Assembly: GCF_015354405.1 (NCBI RefSeq)
Contig: NZ_JADKYP010000007.1
Location: 162,389 to 226,388, forward strand
From: Nocardia sp. BSTN01
GTDB taxonomy: Bacteria; Actinomycetota; Actinomycetes; Mycobacteriales; Mycobacteriaceae
Length of the DNA stretch: 64,000 nt
Direction of reading: 5' to 3'
Shown: positions 1-7,969 of the stretch, piece after piece
Position numbering within the stretch: position 1 is the stretch's first letter
Layout: every line of letters begins with the position of its first letter
The notes under the pieces: model-generated
What the model was told of the DNA's origin: nothing
Seen by the model: only the letters and a program-made list of their open reading frames with translations
Database searches by the model: none
Position numbers and translations under genes: made by a program

Positions 1-561
1 CCCTACTACACCGTGTACCGAACCTCCGACGACAAACACATCGCGATCGCCGCACTCGAAGAACCATTCTGGACCGAATTCCTCCGTGTCCTCGGCCAGG
101 CGGGCGAGCAGCTACCCGACCGGAACGATCCCGCGAACCACCCATTGCTGAGGCAACGGCTGACCGAACTCTTCGGCACCCGCACCCGGGACGAATGGGC
201 GGCGCTGTTCGCCGATACCGATGCCTGCGTCGCACCTGTGCTGACGCTGGAAGAGGCCTCGGCACATCCGCAGCTGGCCGCGCGGAGAAGTCTGCTCACG
301 ACAGCGTCGGGTGAACAACCCGCACCCGCGCCGCGGTTCGATCGCACGCCGGCCGGCCCACCCTCCCCTCCTCCGGTACCGGGCGAGGACACCGATCGGA
401 TACTGCGCCGGCTCGGAATCGACAGCGAGACCCGCAGGCGCCTCCACGAGGACGAGACGGTACAGAGCCCCAGCCGCCCGGCACCCATACCCCCCATCAC
501 AGCCCAGGCACCGATGCCGAAAGAAGAGGAGAGCAGTAATGCGAGTACACGTCAAAGCTGA
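1..561 (+). CDS. CaiB/BaiF family CoA-transferase, C-terminal part (5' end outside window)
   Basis: The frame is open from base 1 (PYYTVYRTSDDKHIAIAALE), which matches the segment of class III CoA-transferases shortly before the C-terminus, so about half of the gene lies to the left. These enzymes move CoA between carboxylic acids or act as acyl-CoA racemases, which would activate a catabolic substrate. The catalytic Asp and CoA-binding part are not in view. The last 60 residues are Pro/Ala-rich and poorly conserved. The stop lies 23 bp inside the next gene, so the two are translationally coupled. The family call is firm; the substrate is unknown. Confidence 0.82.
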   Translation, partial: PYYTVYRTSDDKHIAIAALEEPFWTEFLRVLGQAGEQLPDRNDPANHPLLRQRLTELFGTRTRDEWAALFADTDACVAPVLTLEEASAHPQLAARRSLLTTASGEQPAPAPRFDRTPAGPPSPPPVPGEDTDRILRRLGIDSETRRRLHEDETVQSPSRPAPIPPITAQAPMPKEEESSNASTRQS

Positions 562-739
562 CCGCTGCCAGGGACATACCCTGTGCGCTATGAAGGCACC
601 GGAGGTCTTTCAGCTCGGCGACGAAGACGGCCACTCGTCGGCCCCCGAGCCGCACGTGCCGGAACATCTGCAGGATGCGGTGCGAGCGGCCGCCGCAACG
701 TGCCCCGAACTGGCCATCTCGGTCGACGAGGACGACTGA
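539..739 (+). CDS. Small 3Fe-4S ferredoxin (CxxHxxC type)
   Basis: The 66-residue protein shows C10-x2-H13-x2-C16 and a late C55-P, the pattern of one-cluster ferredoxins that serve cytochromes P450 or oxygenases in actinobacteria. In this subtype the second cysteine of the motif is replaced, here by His, and a [3Fe-4S] cluster is normally bound. The ATG at 539 follows a purine-rich GAAGAGGAGAG stretch and overlaps the CoA-transferase end. Its partner is not next door as a P450; the Rieske and reductase genes of the cluster are possible users. Electron transfer is the family function; the partner is inferred. Confidence 0.85.
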   Translation: MRVHVKADRCQGHTLCAMKAPEVFQLGDEDGHSSAPEPHVPEHLQDAVRAAAATCPELAISVDEDD

Positions 740-756
740 CCGCTAAGCCGGTCCCG

Positions 757-802
757 AACAGTGAATGCCTCCCCACCGACCGGTGGGGAGGCATTCACTG
801 TT
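757..802. terminator. Bidirectional terminator hairpin between convergent genes
   Basis: A perfect 22-bp inverted repeat (757-778 and 781-802) with a 2-nt loop sits between the ferredoxin stop and the stop of the convergent Rieske gene. The arms begin AACAGTG and end CACTGTT, so A/T bases flank both sides. The length and position suit a terminator working in both directions. Confidence 0.85.
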
Positions 803-818
803 ACGGATGTGCCCCCGT

Positions 819-1922
819 TCAGGCTTGCGCCACGCGCGCGTTCTCGGCCTCGTTCTCCGGAACATCGGGCCCGGCGTCGGTGCCGGCCGTCTGCAGTTCG
901 GGCGTGGTGGCACTACCGAGCTCGCCCGCCGGGTAGAACTGCATGGCCCATTTCCGGATGGCCCGGAAGCCCTTTCCTTCCGCGGTCGCCAGGGCCGGCG
1001 GGTCGGAGTACTTCTGGTGCTCCCAGATATTCAGGTCGGCCAGGAACTGGTTGTTCGCCATCCGCTGCCGGCGCTCGAGCGACTCCGGCTGATGCGGGTT
1101 CTCATCGCCGGGCAACCGGTCGAGCCAGACGGTGGATCGGATGTCGGAGGTCTCGTCGTCCACCGGTGTGACCGCGACGATCGTGCGCATGTTGTCGGGA
1201 CCCCAGAACTTCGCGAAACCGAGGCCGATGCCGACGTTGATCGCGTCGACGCCGCCGACCATCGCGCCGTTCGGAGTCATCACGGTCTTTTCCTTGGTAC
1301 CACCGAAGAGCATCTCGAAGGACGCATACGACACCGGGCCGTTGAACTCCTGACGGGTGAACCTGGGCACATCCGCCGCGCGGTGAACGAACTTGAAGTG
1401 CGCGTAGTCGACGCCGTTCTCCATGACATATTGCGGATGGAGCTCTTTTTTCTCGAAATGCAAAATGCCCTCGGGGTAAGCGAGGTAGTAGTCGCCGGCG
1501 CCGCGGCCGTCGTCGTAGACATCGAAGACGTCGGGCACGTCGAAATTGGGCTCAGCGCCGTTCAGATCGTGCCAGATGTACACACTTTCGTTCTTCTCGG
1601 CGACCGGCCACGTCCGAATCCGCCGGACCCGGTTGGGCTTCTCCTGATAGGGGATGCACGCGTTACGTCCATCCTTGTCCCACTCCCAGCCGTGGAACGG
1701 GCAGATGATCCGGTCGTTCTCGACGCGGCCGCCGTACCCCAGGTGAGCACCGAGATGCTCACAGAAGGCGTCCATCACGGTCAGCGAGCCGTCGGCCCGC
1801 CGCCAAGCCACCAGCTCCTGACCGAAATATTTCATCCGATGGACGACTCCGGGCTCGATTTCGGCAGACCACGCCACCTGAAACCACCCCGTCGGCTTCA
1901 TCGACAATGCGGGCTTGACCAT
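819..1922 (-). CDS. KshA-like Rieske non-haem iron oxygenase, oxygenase component
   Basis: The 367-residue protein has an N-terminal Rieske domain with C-x-H (CEHLGAH) and C-x2-H (CPFHGWEW) for the [2Fe-2S] cluster. A catalytic domain follows with the mononuclear iron motif NGVDYAHFKFVH. Order and spacing match the KshA group (3-ketosteroid 9-alpha-hydroxylase and relatives). The start at 1922 is chosen because the reverse strand reads AAGGAGATATAGCACG just before ATG; longer versions run into the GntR gene. It begins 4 nt after the GntR stop, so both are probably one transcript. The KshB-like reductase at 5767 is the likely electron donor. A steroid substrate is possible but not shown. Confidence 0.85.
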   Translation of the reverse strand: MVKPALSMKPTGWFQVAWSAEIEPGVVHRMKYFGQELVAWRRADGSLTVMDAFCEHLGAHLGYGGRVENDRIICPFHGWEWDKDGRNACIPYQEKPNRVRRIRTWPVAEKNESVYIWHDLNGAEPNFDVPDVFDVYDDGRGAGDYYLAYPEGILHFEKKELHPQYVMENGVDYAHFKFVHRAADVPRFTRQEFNGPVSYASFEMLFGGTKEKTVMTPNGAMVGGVDAINVGIGLGFAKFWGPDNMRTIVAVTPVDDETSDIRSTVWLDRLPGDENPHQPESLERRQRMANNQFLADLNIWEHQKYSDPPALATAEGKGFRAIRKWAMQFYPAGELGSATTPELQTAGTDAGPDVPENEAENARVAQA

Positions 1923-1926
1923 CGTG

Positions 1927-2688
1927 CTATATCTCCTTGTCTTCCAGTTTCTCGTCGCCGGGCTGTTCTCGTGCGACGTCGCTCGGGGCCGTGCGCTGGA
2001 CCCGCTCGATGTACCTGCGCAGGCACAGCTGCGCCATTGCCACATCACCGGCGATCACGGCCTCCGCGATCTCGGTGTGACGTGCGTGCAACCACCCCGA
2101 CACCTCGTGATGCTGGGTATGCGGGGCATACACACTCAGCGACAGGTCCGTGAGGGTCTCGATGAACAGTTCCAGGGCGTTGTTATCCGCGAGCCGCGCG
2201 ATCGCCAGATGCAGGTTCGGCACGTCGCGCCAGGTCCGCGCGTCCTGCATCGCGGCCTCCGCCGCGATGATCGATCGCAGCAACCGTGCGCCGTCGGGGT
2301 CGATCGTCCCCGCAACCTTGGCGATCGCCATTTGCTCCAAGGCCAGCCAGACCTCGAACAGATCGGGGCCGGCCACTCCGACATACTCCAAGTACCGTCG
2401 AGCGGCATCGGTGACGAGCGAACGCTCGGGGACCGTAACCAGCAAACCGCCACCCGGCCCCCGTCGCGATTTCGCCAGACCGCGCGCCTCGAGCATACGA
2501 GCGGCCTCGCGAACGGCAGCGACACCGACCCCGAAACGCTCGGTCAATGCCGCTTCCGAGCCGATCAAATGGCCCACCGGCCATCCTTGCCCGACGATGT
2601 CTCGCTCCAGCTCGCGTGCGATCCGGGCCGCCAGAGTTGACCCGACTCGCGAGGAGCGGTCCCAACGCGTGTGCACGTTTATCGCCAT
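1927..2688 (-). CDS. GntR/FadR-family transcriptional regulator (FCD domain)
   Basis: The 253-residue protein has an N-terminal winged helix (residues about 15-85, including SEAALTERFGVGVAAVREAARML) and an all-helical FCD ligand domain with the expected spaced His and Asp residues. FCD regulators bind acyl or organic acid ligands, often the substrate of the neighbouring pathway. It is the first gene of the unit with the Rieske oxygenase. An inverted repeat 8 bp before the start is a likely autoregulatory operator. Specific ligand unknown. Confidence 0.88.
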   Translation of the reverse strand: MAINVHTRWDRSSRVGSTLAARIARELERDIVGQGWPVGHLIGSEAALTERFGVGVAAVREAARMLEARGLAKSRRGPGGGLLVTVPERSLVTDAARRYLEYVGVAGPDLFEVWLALEQMAIAKVAGTIDPDGARLLRSIIAAEAAMQDARTWRDVPNLHLAIARLADNNALELFIETLTDLSLSVYAPHTQHHEVSGWLHARHTEIAEAVIAGDVAMAQLCLRRYIERVQRTAPSDVAREQPGDEKLEDKEI

Positions 2689-2695
2689 GCCTCAC

Positions 2696-2738
2696 ACCCT
2701 TAAGCTTAATTGTTCTACTGATTGAGCTTAAGGGGTGG
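2696..2738. promoter_or_regulatory. Candidate GntR operator / promoter region
   Basis: ACCCTTAAGCTTAAT (2696-2710) and ATTGAGCTTAAGGGGTGG (2721-2738) form an imperfect inverted repeat around a 10-bp centre, in an A/T-rich spot just upstream of the GntR start. The arms share CTTAAGCT-AAT. Autoregulation by the adjacent GntR protein is an inference from position. Confidence 0.5.
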
Positions 2739-2786
2739 TAGCCCGTGATGCAATACCGGGCTCGCCGCCGAAAAACGTCGACGGAA

Positions 2787-3647
2787 TCAGGAGGCGCGCG
2801 CCGCGGCGGCGGTGGTTCCGGTCGCGACGGCGACGACCTTGCCGTCCGAGCCCGCTATTTCGGTCCGAACGGTGCGCAGCCGACGTCCGCCCCGCACGAC
2901 AGTGGATCGGAACACCAGTCGCCCCTCGGACGGAGCGGGCCTCAAGTAGTCGACACAGAGGCGGAGCCTCCGGAAGTCGTAATCGGTGTCCGTCGCGAAG
3001 AATGCGTTCTGAGCTTCGTGCGCCAAACCCATGAGCACGCCACCGTGCACGGCGTCACGGAAATTCAACATCCCGGAGGTGATAGCCGCATATGCCTCGC
3101 CGGGACGGCGCCCATCGACTGCGACATCGCCGAGTTCGAATTCCGCGAAGGTTGCGGATCCGCGTTCCGTCCAGGACACCGGTTCGACCTTCTCGATCGA
3201 CATGATCCCAATGGCGTGGGCTACCGGATTGCCGCGATCATCCCGGAGATCGACTCGTGCCGTGCCGAAATCACCGGTCGTTCCGAGAAACGATCCCGAA
3301 GCCAGCAGGGCTTCGGCATCCGCCGCGGGTTCACCGAGATAATCAACGCGCAATTCGGCAGTCGTGCCGATCGCTCTCCATTCGAGTCCGGAGAAAACGG
3401 AAAGACCGGTGGCAGCGTCGGACATCACTGCCAGCAACGTGCGATGGACAGCCCCGTCGGCGTGCACGACATCGGCGGTCAAAGGCGCGCGTACCAGGAC
3501 CTTGCCCGGGACTTCCACGTCGACCGTCAATCCGAGCTTCGACTCGATGCCTGTCCCGACGATTATTTCGCCGGAATCATCGGGACGGCAATCGTCTACG
3601 CCGGAATCTTCGGACCAAACCGCAACAGCACGGTTCTCAATGATCAT
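2787..3647 (-). CDS. Tandem hotdog acyl-CoA thioesterase (PaaI-like)
   Basis: The 286-residue protein contains two hotdog-like halves. The first carries GAVHRTLLAVMSDAATG (about residues 65-82) and the second GGVLMGLAHEAQNAFFA (about 195-211); in PaaI-type thioesterases the His and the Gly-rich helix in these segments form the active site. It would hydrolyse acyl-CoA intermediates of the surrounding pathway. It is transcribed alone or with downstream genes on the minus strand, from an A/T-rich promoter with an inverted repeat at 3658. Fold call good; substrate unknown. Confidence 0.75.
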   Translation of the reverse strand: MIIENRAVAVWSEDSGVDDCRPDDSGEIIVGTGIESKLGLTVDVEVPGKVLVRAPLTADVVHADGAVHRTLLAVMSDAATGLSVFSGLEWRAIGTTAELRVDYLGEPAADAEALLASGSFLGTTGDFGTARVDLRDDRGNPVAHAIGIMSIEKVEPVSWTERGSATFAEFELGDVAVDGRRPGEAYAAITSGMLNFRDAVHGGVLMGLAHEAQNAFFATDTDYDFRRLRLCVDYLRPAPSEGRLVFRSTVVRGGRRLRTVRTEIAGSDGKVVAVATGTTAAAARAS

Positions 3648-3657
3648 GGCCCTATTC

Positions 3658-3676
3658 TATTTGCTTTGCGCAAATA
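3658..3676. promoter_or_regulatory. Inverted repeat upstream of the thioesterase gene
   Basis: TATTTGC and GCAAATA (3658-3664, 3670-3676) are perfect 7-bp arms around a 5-bp centre, 11 bp upstream of the thioesterase start. Arm length and spacing fit an operator for a TetR- or GntR-type dimer. No binder can be named. Confidence 0.4.
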
Positions 3677-3772
3677 AAGACGTGTCCGGTGACGAATATC
3701 TCCGAATCGTGTAATGGAGGTATTTCAGCGCTGTTGTGTCACCGGTTCGTCGCAACCGGAACGACAAGCCTG

Positions 3773-4207
3773 TCAGCCGGCTTCGGCGACCTTCTTGATG
3801 GCCTTCAGGTTGTCGTTGACACCCTTCGCGATGATTTGCTTCATCATGAATTCGGGAAGGTTGAACTTGAGCCCGAGCAGCATTTCGCAATCGAGATCGG
3901 TACCGCCTGCGCCATTCTCTCGCGCCGCGTACTTGGTGTCGTTCTGCGTCATGGAATCCGCCTCGACGAGGTGCCATTCCACACCACCGTCGCTGTAGGT
4001 CACGGCAATCTCGTAACTCGTCTTCATCCCCATCGCGACGGCGGTCATCTTCGCACGCAACGGACGGCCCTGCTCATCGCGGTCGAGAACCTCGGCGGAC
4101 TCGACCTCCTTCTGCCACTTCGGGTAGTTCTCGAAGTCGGTCACGACCGACAGCACCTGCGCCGGAGGCGCGGAAATCGTGAGGGTCCGCCGGATCGGTT
4201 CAACCAT
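3773..4207 (-). CDS. SRPBCC (START/polyketide-cyclase-like) family protein
   Basis: The 144-residue protein begins MVEPIRRTLTISAPPAQVLS and continues DFENYPKWQKEVESAEVL, the standard opening of SRPBCC lipid- or aromatic-binding proteins (helix-grip fold). Such proteins carry or shield hydrophobic ligands and are frequent in actinobacterial lipid-degradation clusters. It is a single gene with its own promoter carrying the TAACTGATTATAC element. The role is inferred from the fold only. Confidence 0.8.
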   Translation of the reverse strand: MVEPIRRTLTISAPPAQVLSVVTDFENYPKWQKEVESAEVLDRDEQGRPLRAKMTAVAMGMKTSYEIAVTYSDGGVEWHLVEADSMTQNDTKYAARENGAGGTDLDCEMLLGLKFNLPEFMMKQIIAKGVNDNLKAIKKVAEAG

Positions 4208-4241
4208 GACACTCTCCCTTGAGTCGGAAACTGAGCCATCA

Positions 4242-4256
4242 GTATAATCAGTTAGC
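4242..4256 (-). promoter_or_regulatory. Cluster promoter element, copy 1 (SRPBCC gene)
   Basis: The reverse strand reads GCTAACTGATTATAC, containing a TATACT-like -10, about 35-49 bp upstream of the SRPBCC start. The same core recurs before the amidohydrolase, the KshB-like reductase and, weaker, the SDR-NTF2 gene. A shared promoter or operator is inferred. Confidence 0.45.
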
Positions 4257-4316
4257 TATTCGACGCAAGGGGCGGAGCCGCCGGGGCCACCGAGCGGCGA
4301 TGGCCCCGGCGGGGCT

Positions 4317-5522
4317 TTACGAAAGTCCCAGCAACTCGAGACCGTTGTCCCGCAGGAAACGGCGGCGAGTTTCCTCGCCGAGCCCCTCGACCTTGGCGTA
4401 GAAGTCCGCCGGCTCCCGCAGACCTTCGGCATGCGGCCAGTCCGAACCCATCACCAGGCAGTCGACGCCGCCGAGCCGGTCGGCGAGCGAAATCGTGTCG
4501 TCCTCCGGATAGGGCACGACGCGCACATGGTTCTTGAAGATGGTGCTCGGCCGCTCCGTCAGCTGTCCACCCAGCCACGGACCGTTGCGGCCCATCCCCC
4601 GGCTCTTGTCCATATGCCGGATGAAGTGCGGCACCCACTCCGCGCCGAACTCGCTGACCAGCACCTTGATATTCGGGAAGCGGCCGAAGAGGTTGTCGAA
4701 GATCAGGGCCGACAGCGTATCGGTGATCGGGCGCTCACCGTAGGTGTTCTGCCACTGCCAGGCCGAGAACTGGAACGGCGGCACCAGACCCCAGCCCCAC
4801 TGCGAGGCCACGTTGGCCTGGTAGTGGAATTCGGAGATGTGGTACGCGACCGCCACCCCGGCCTCGTTGATCCGCGACCAGAAGGGGTCGAAGTAGGGAT
4901 CTCCGGGAGAGCGTCCGTAGGCGGGTCCCGGAGGAAGCAGGATGAATCGCGCACCGGCAGCCAGCACCCGGTCCAATTCCGCACAGGCACGGTCGAGATC
5001 ACGCAGCGACATCAACGCCGGCGCGAAAATGGTGTTCTGATACGCGAAGCCCCAGTCCTCGGCGATCCATCGGTTGAACGCTTCGATATTGGCGTAGAGC
5101 GCCTCGACGTCATCGAGGTACGCCTCGACCATCAGCGCCCAGCCGCCCGGATACATGATCGCGTGTTCGATCTGCTGCTCGCCCAGCTGCTGGATCCGCG
5201 CATCCTTGTTCCGATACTCGATCTGGATCGGCTCGTAGAAGCGCTCGGCGTCGCTGGCCTCGCCGGACGAACGAGCCTTCAGCATTTCCACCAGCGAACC
5301 GGGGACGTACGCCTGATCCAGATCCGCTTCCAGCGCGGTCACAACACGGTCGTTGGCCAGCAGAATCTTGCGGCCGCTCGCCGAGCGAATCGGGTAGACG
5401 GCCATGTCCAGCTTCGACTTCGGCATGTGCCGGGTGAAGCAGTCCTCGGCTTCGTACGAGTGCTGGTCGAAATCGAGCAGTTTGTACGGCAGCTGCCCCA
5501 CCGTGTCCTTGATCAACGCCAT
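4317..5522 (-). CDS. Amidohydrolase-2 family metal-dependent hydrolase
   Basis: The 401-residue TIM-barrel protein has an N-terminal D-x-D-Q-H segment (LLDFDQHSYEAE) in place of the classical HxH. It has a late VMGSDWPHAEG with the conserved metal-binding Asp. This is the subgroup that includes many C-C bond hydrolases and decarboxylases (ACMSD-like) of catabolic clusters. The start at 5522 follows GAGAGG and gives MALIKDTVGQ; a longer frame from 5597 lacks support. The promoter region carries copy 2 of the cluster element and an inverted repeat. The reaction is probably ring cleavage-product hydrolysis or decarboxylation, by inference. Confidence 0.82.
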   Translation of the reverse strand: MALIKDTVGQLPYKLLDFDQHSYEAEDCFTRHMPKSKLDMAVYPIRSASGRKILLANDRVVTALEADLDQAYVPGSLVEMLKARSSGEASDAERFYEPIQIEYRNKDARIQQLGEQQIEHAIMYPGGWALMVEAYLDDVEALYANIEAFNRWIAEDWGFAYQNTIFAPALMSLRDLDRACAELDRVLAAGARFILLPPGPAYGRSPGDPYFDPFWSRINEAGVAVAYHISEFHYQANVASQWGWGLVPPFQFSAWQWQNTYGERPITDTLSALIFDNLFGRFPNIKVLVSEFGAEWVPHFIRHMDKSRGMGRNGPWLGGQLTERPSTIFKNHVRVVPYPEDDTISLADRLGGVDCLVMGSDWPHAEGLREPADFYAKVEGLGEETRRRFLRDNGLELLGLS

Positions 5523-5598
5523 CGCCGGCGTTCCTCTCTCGCGATGAAAGCCGCGCCCGAATCGACGCGGGGCCTCGACGGCATCTTGCGATGCCATG

Positions 5599-5625
5599 AC
5601 AACATGAGAGACTCTATCATGTTGT
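5599..5625. promoter_or_regulatory. Inverted repeat ACAACATGA-N9-TCATGTTGT
   Basis: Perfect 9-bp arms (5599-5607, 5617-5625) lie between the divergent amidohydrolase and reductase genes, about 77 bp upstream of the amidohydrolase start and about 140 bp upstream of the reductase. This suits an operator serving a divergent promoter region. No regulator gene is adjacent; the GntR at 1927 or an outside TetR are candidates. Confidence 0.45.
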
Positions 5626-5638
5626 AAGGGTGTTGCAA

Positions 5639-5652
5639 GCTATTCAGTTAGA
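5639..5652 (-). promoter_or_regulatory. Cluster promoter element, copy 2 (amidohydrolase)
   Basis: The reverse strand reads TCTAACTGAATAGC, matching the element before the SRPBCC gene at 10 of the 12 positions from CTAACTGATTAT. It sits about 117 bp upstream of the amidohydrolase ATG. Confidence 0.35.
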
Positions 5653-5720
5653 TATATTTCGCCGGAGGCCGCCCAGCGAACGCTTCGACCCCGCAGGCCA
5701 CCCGGACTTGGATCTATTTA

Positions 5721-5736
5721 TCTATCTGATTATACT
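5721..5736 (+). promoter_or_regulatory. Cluster promoter element, copy 3 (KshB-like reductase)
   Basis: The forward strand reads TCTATCTGATTATACT, with TATACT (5731-5736) as a good actinobacterial -10, 31 bp before the reductase ATG. Confidence 0.5.
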
Positions 5737-5766
5737 TTTTTGACCGAGACTAGCGAGGATCTCACC

Positions 5767-6819
5767 ATGCCGGACAACGCACGAAACCCCAAGGTCAGGA
5801 GTCTGACCGTCATCGACGTCGTCGACGAAACACCGGACGCGAAGTCGATCGTCTTCGGCATCCCGCCGGCGGAACGGGACCGGTTCACATACCAGCCGGG
5901 ACAGTTCCTCACGCTACGCATCCCCAGCGAGCGCACCGGTTCGGTCGCGCGGTGCTACTCCCTCGCCAGTTCTCCCGCTACCGATGACAACCTGATCGTC
6001 ACCGTCAAACGCACTGCCGATGGCTACGGATCGAACTGGCTCTGCGACAACGTGGCGCCCGGCACCGTGCTGGACGTGCTGCCCCCGTCGGGCCACTTCA
6101 CGCCCACGTCACTGGACACCGACATGTTGCTGTTCGCCGGCGGAAGTGGCATCACGCCGATCTTCTCGATCCTGCGTTCGGCGCTGACGAACGGCCGGGC
6201 GCGGATCACGCTTCTCTACGCCAACCGCGACGAGCGATCCGTCATCTTCGCCGAGCGGTTGCGTGAGCTGGCCGAGAAGTACCCCGACCGCTTGACCGTC
6301 CTGCACTGGCTCGAATCACTCCAGGGACATCCCCAGCCGGGGGTCGTTCGCGCCCTCGCCGCACAGCACCAGCAACGCCACGCGTTCATCTGCGGCCCGG
6401 GGCCGTTCATGCGCGCGGTATCGGACACCCTCGCGGCGGCAGGGATGGCGCACGAACGAATTCATATGGAGATCTACTCCTCCCTGAGCGGGAATCCGTT
6501 CGACGACGAGGCGGCGCCCGTAGCCACCGCCGAAGCGGATACCCCGACTGTCCCGGCCACCATCGAACTCGACGGCGACGTCCACCAGATCGATTGGCCC
6601 GTGACGGTTCCACTCGTCGACGCGCTGCTCGCTCGCGGGATCGAAGCCCCGTACATGTGCCGTGACGGCGAATGCGGCGCGTGTCAGGCAACCGTGACGT
6701 GTGGAGCGGTGCGGATGCTGCGCAACGACTTGCTCGGCGAGGACGACGTCGCCGACGGATACGTACTCACCTGCCAGGCCGTCCCGGACGGCGACAGCGA
6801 AATCCACATCGCGTACTGA
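5767..6819 (+). CDS. KshB-like ferredoxin-NAD(P)H reductase of a Rieske oxygenase
   Basis: The 350-residue protein has the class IA order: FAD domain (RCYSLASSP, about residues 71-79), NAD(P) domain (FAGGSGITPIFSIL; CGPGPFM), and a C-terminal plant-type [2Fe-2S] domain with C-x4-C-x2-C (CRDGECGAC) and a distant Cys (TCQA). It is the expected electron donor for the KshA-like oxygenase at 819. The ATG at 5767 is preferred over an upstream TTG at 5740 because GAGGAT lies 7 bp before it and the longer version adds only a weak N-terminal tail. It leads a unit with the LLM enzyme and FprB. Confidence 0.88.
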   Translation: MPDNARNPKVRSLTVIDVVDETPDAKSIVFGIPPAERDRFTYQPGQFLTLRIPSERTGSVARCYSLASSPATDDNLIVTVKRTADGYGSNWLCDNVAPGTVLDVLPPSGHFTPTSLDTDMLLFAGGSGITPIFSILRSALTNGRARITLLYANRDERSVIFAERLRELAEKYPDRLTVLHWLESLQGHPQPGVVRALAAQHQQRHAFICGPGPFMRAVSDTLAAAGMAHERIHMEIYSSLSGNPFDDEAAPVATAEADTPTVPATIELDGDVHQIDWPVTVPLVDALLARGIEAPYMCRDGECGACQATVTCGAVRMLRNDLLGEDDVADGYVLTCQAVPDGDSEIHIAY

Positions 6820-6891
6820 CCGCTCGACGGCCCCGACGACGCTCCGATCACATCTTTTCCGCGAATTACCTGCTATCTGCGAGGACCGGTT

Positions 6892-7959
6892 ATGCGCATC
6901 GATATGAAACTGCCGAAACCCGACGCGCTCGGCGGAGACCGCCTGACGCGCCTCGGCGAAGTCGGCGCGGCGGCGGAGCGGAGCGGATACTCGGGCCTCT
7001 GGAGCGCGGAATCCTCGGGCGACCCGTTCCTCCCTCTCGTGCCGGCCGCCGCCGCGACCGAGCAACTCCAGCTCGGAACCGCCATCACGGTGGCGTTCGC
7101 CCGCAATCCGATGTCGCTGGCCTACACCGCACACGACCTGCAACTGCTGAGTTCCGGTCGCTTCCTCCTCGGACTGGGCAGCCAGGTGCGCCCCCACATC
7201 GAGCGTCGATTCGGCATGCCCTGGAGCCAACCGGCCGCGCGGATGCGCGAGTTCATCGAGGCGATGCGCGCCATCTGGAATACCTGGAACACCGGGGAGA
7301 AATTGGACTTCCGGGGCGACTTCTACTCGCACACGCTCATGACGCCGTTCTTCTCCCCGGCGCCCAGCCCGTCGGGGCCGCCGAAGGTCTATCTCGCCGC
7401 AGTGGGCGACAAGATGACCGAGGTCGCCGGTGCCGTCTGTGACGGGTTGCTCCCCCATCCGTTCACCACCGAGCGTTACCTGCGCGAGCACACGCTGCCG
7501 ACTGCTCACCGCGGACTGGCGAGCGCCGGTCGCACTCTGGCGGATTTCTCCGTCAGCTTCTCCGGCCTGGTCGTCAGCGGCCGGACCGAGGAAGAAATGG
7601 AACGGGCTCGCGACGGAGCCCGTGCGCAGATCGCGTTCTACGGCAGCACTCCCGCGTATCACTCGGTACTGGAAACACACGGCTGGGGGGAGCTGGGCCG
7701 TGCGCTGACCGAACTGTCCAAGAGTGACGCCCCGGATCGCTGGACCCAGATGGGCAAACTCATCGATGACGAGGTCTTGGACAGTTTCGCCGTGGTCGCC
7801 GAGCCGGACCGGCTCGGAACGGCGATCGAGGCCCGATTCGGCGACATCGTGGACCGGTTCAGCTTCTACGCACCCTACGACCACGATCCCGAGATCTGGC
7901 TCCCCGCGATCGAGCACCTGCGGCAGACCGGGCCGGCACCACGCTCCACCAGCAAGTAA
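6892..7959 (+). CDS. LLM-class F420/FMN-dependent oxidoreductase
   Basis: The 355-residue protein has a luciferase-like TIM barrel: YSGLWSAESSGDPF near the N-terminus, LGTAITVAFARNPM, and the SSGRFLLGLGSQ motif. It resembles the actinobacterial F420-dependent subgroup (TIGR03617-like), which reduces or oxidises hydride-accepting substrates; FMN use cannot be excluded from sequence. GAGG precedes the ATG. It is 72 bp after the reductase and 10 bp before FprB, in one operon. In M. tuberculosis an LLM gene (Rv3079c) also neighbours pknK. Confidence 0.85.
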   Translation: MRIDMKLPKPDALGGDRLTRLGEVGAAAERSGYSGLWSAESSGDPFLPLVPAAAATEQLQLGTAITVAFARNPMSLAYTAHDLQLLSSGRFLLGLGSQVRPHIERRFGMPWSQPAARMREFIEAMRAIWNTWNTGEKLDFRGDFYSHTLMTPFFSPAPSPSGPPKVYLAAVGDKMTEVAGAVCDGLLPHPFTTERYLREHTLPTAHRGLASAGRTLADFSVSFSGLVVSGRTEEEMERARDGARAQIAFYGSTPAYHSVLETHGWGELGRALTELSKSDAPDRWTQMGKLIDDEVLDSFAVVAEPDRLGTAIEARFGDIVDRFSFYAPYDHDPEIWLPAIEHLRQTGPAPRSTSK

Positions 7960-7969
7960 GGACTCCACC

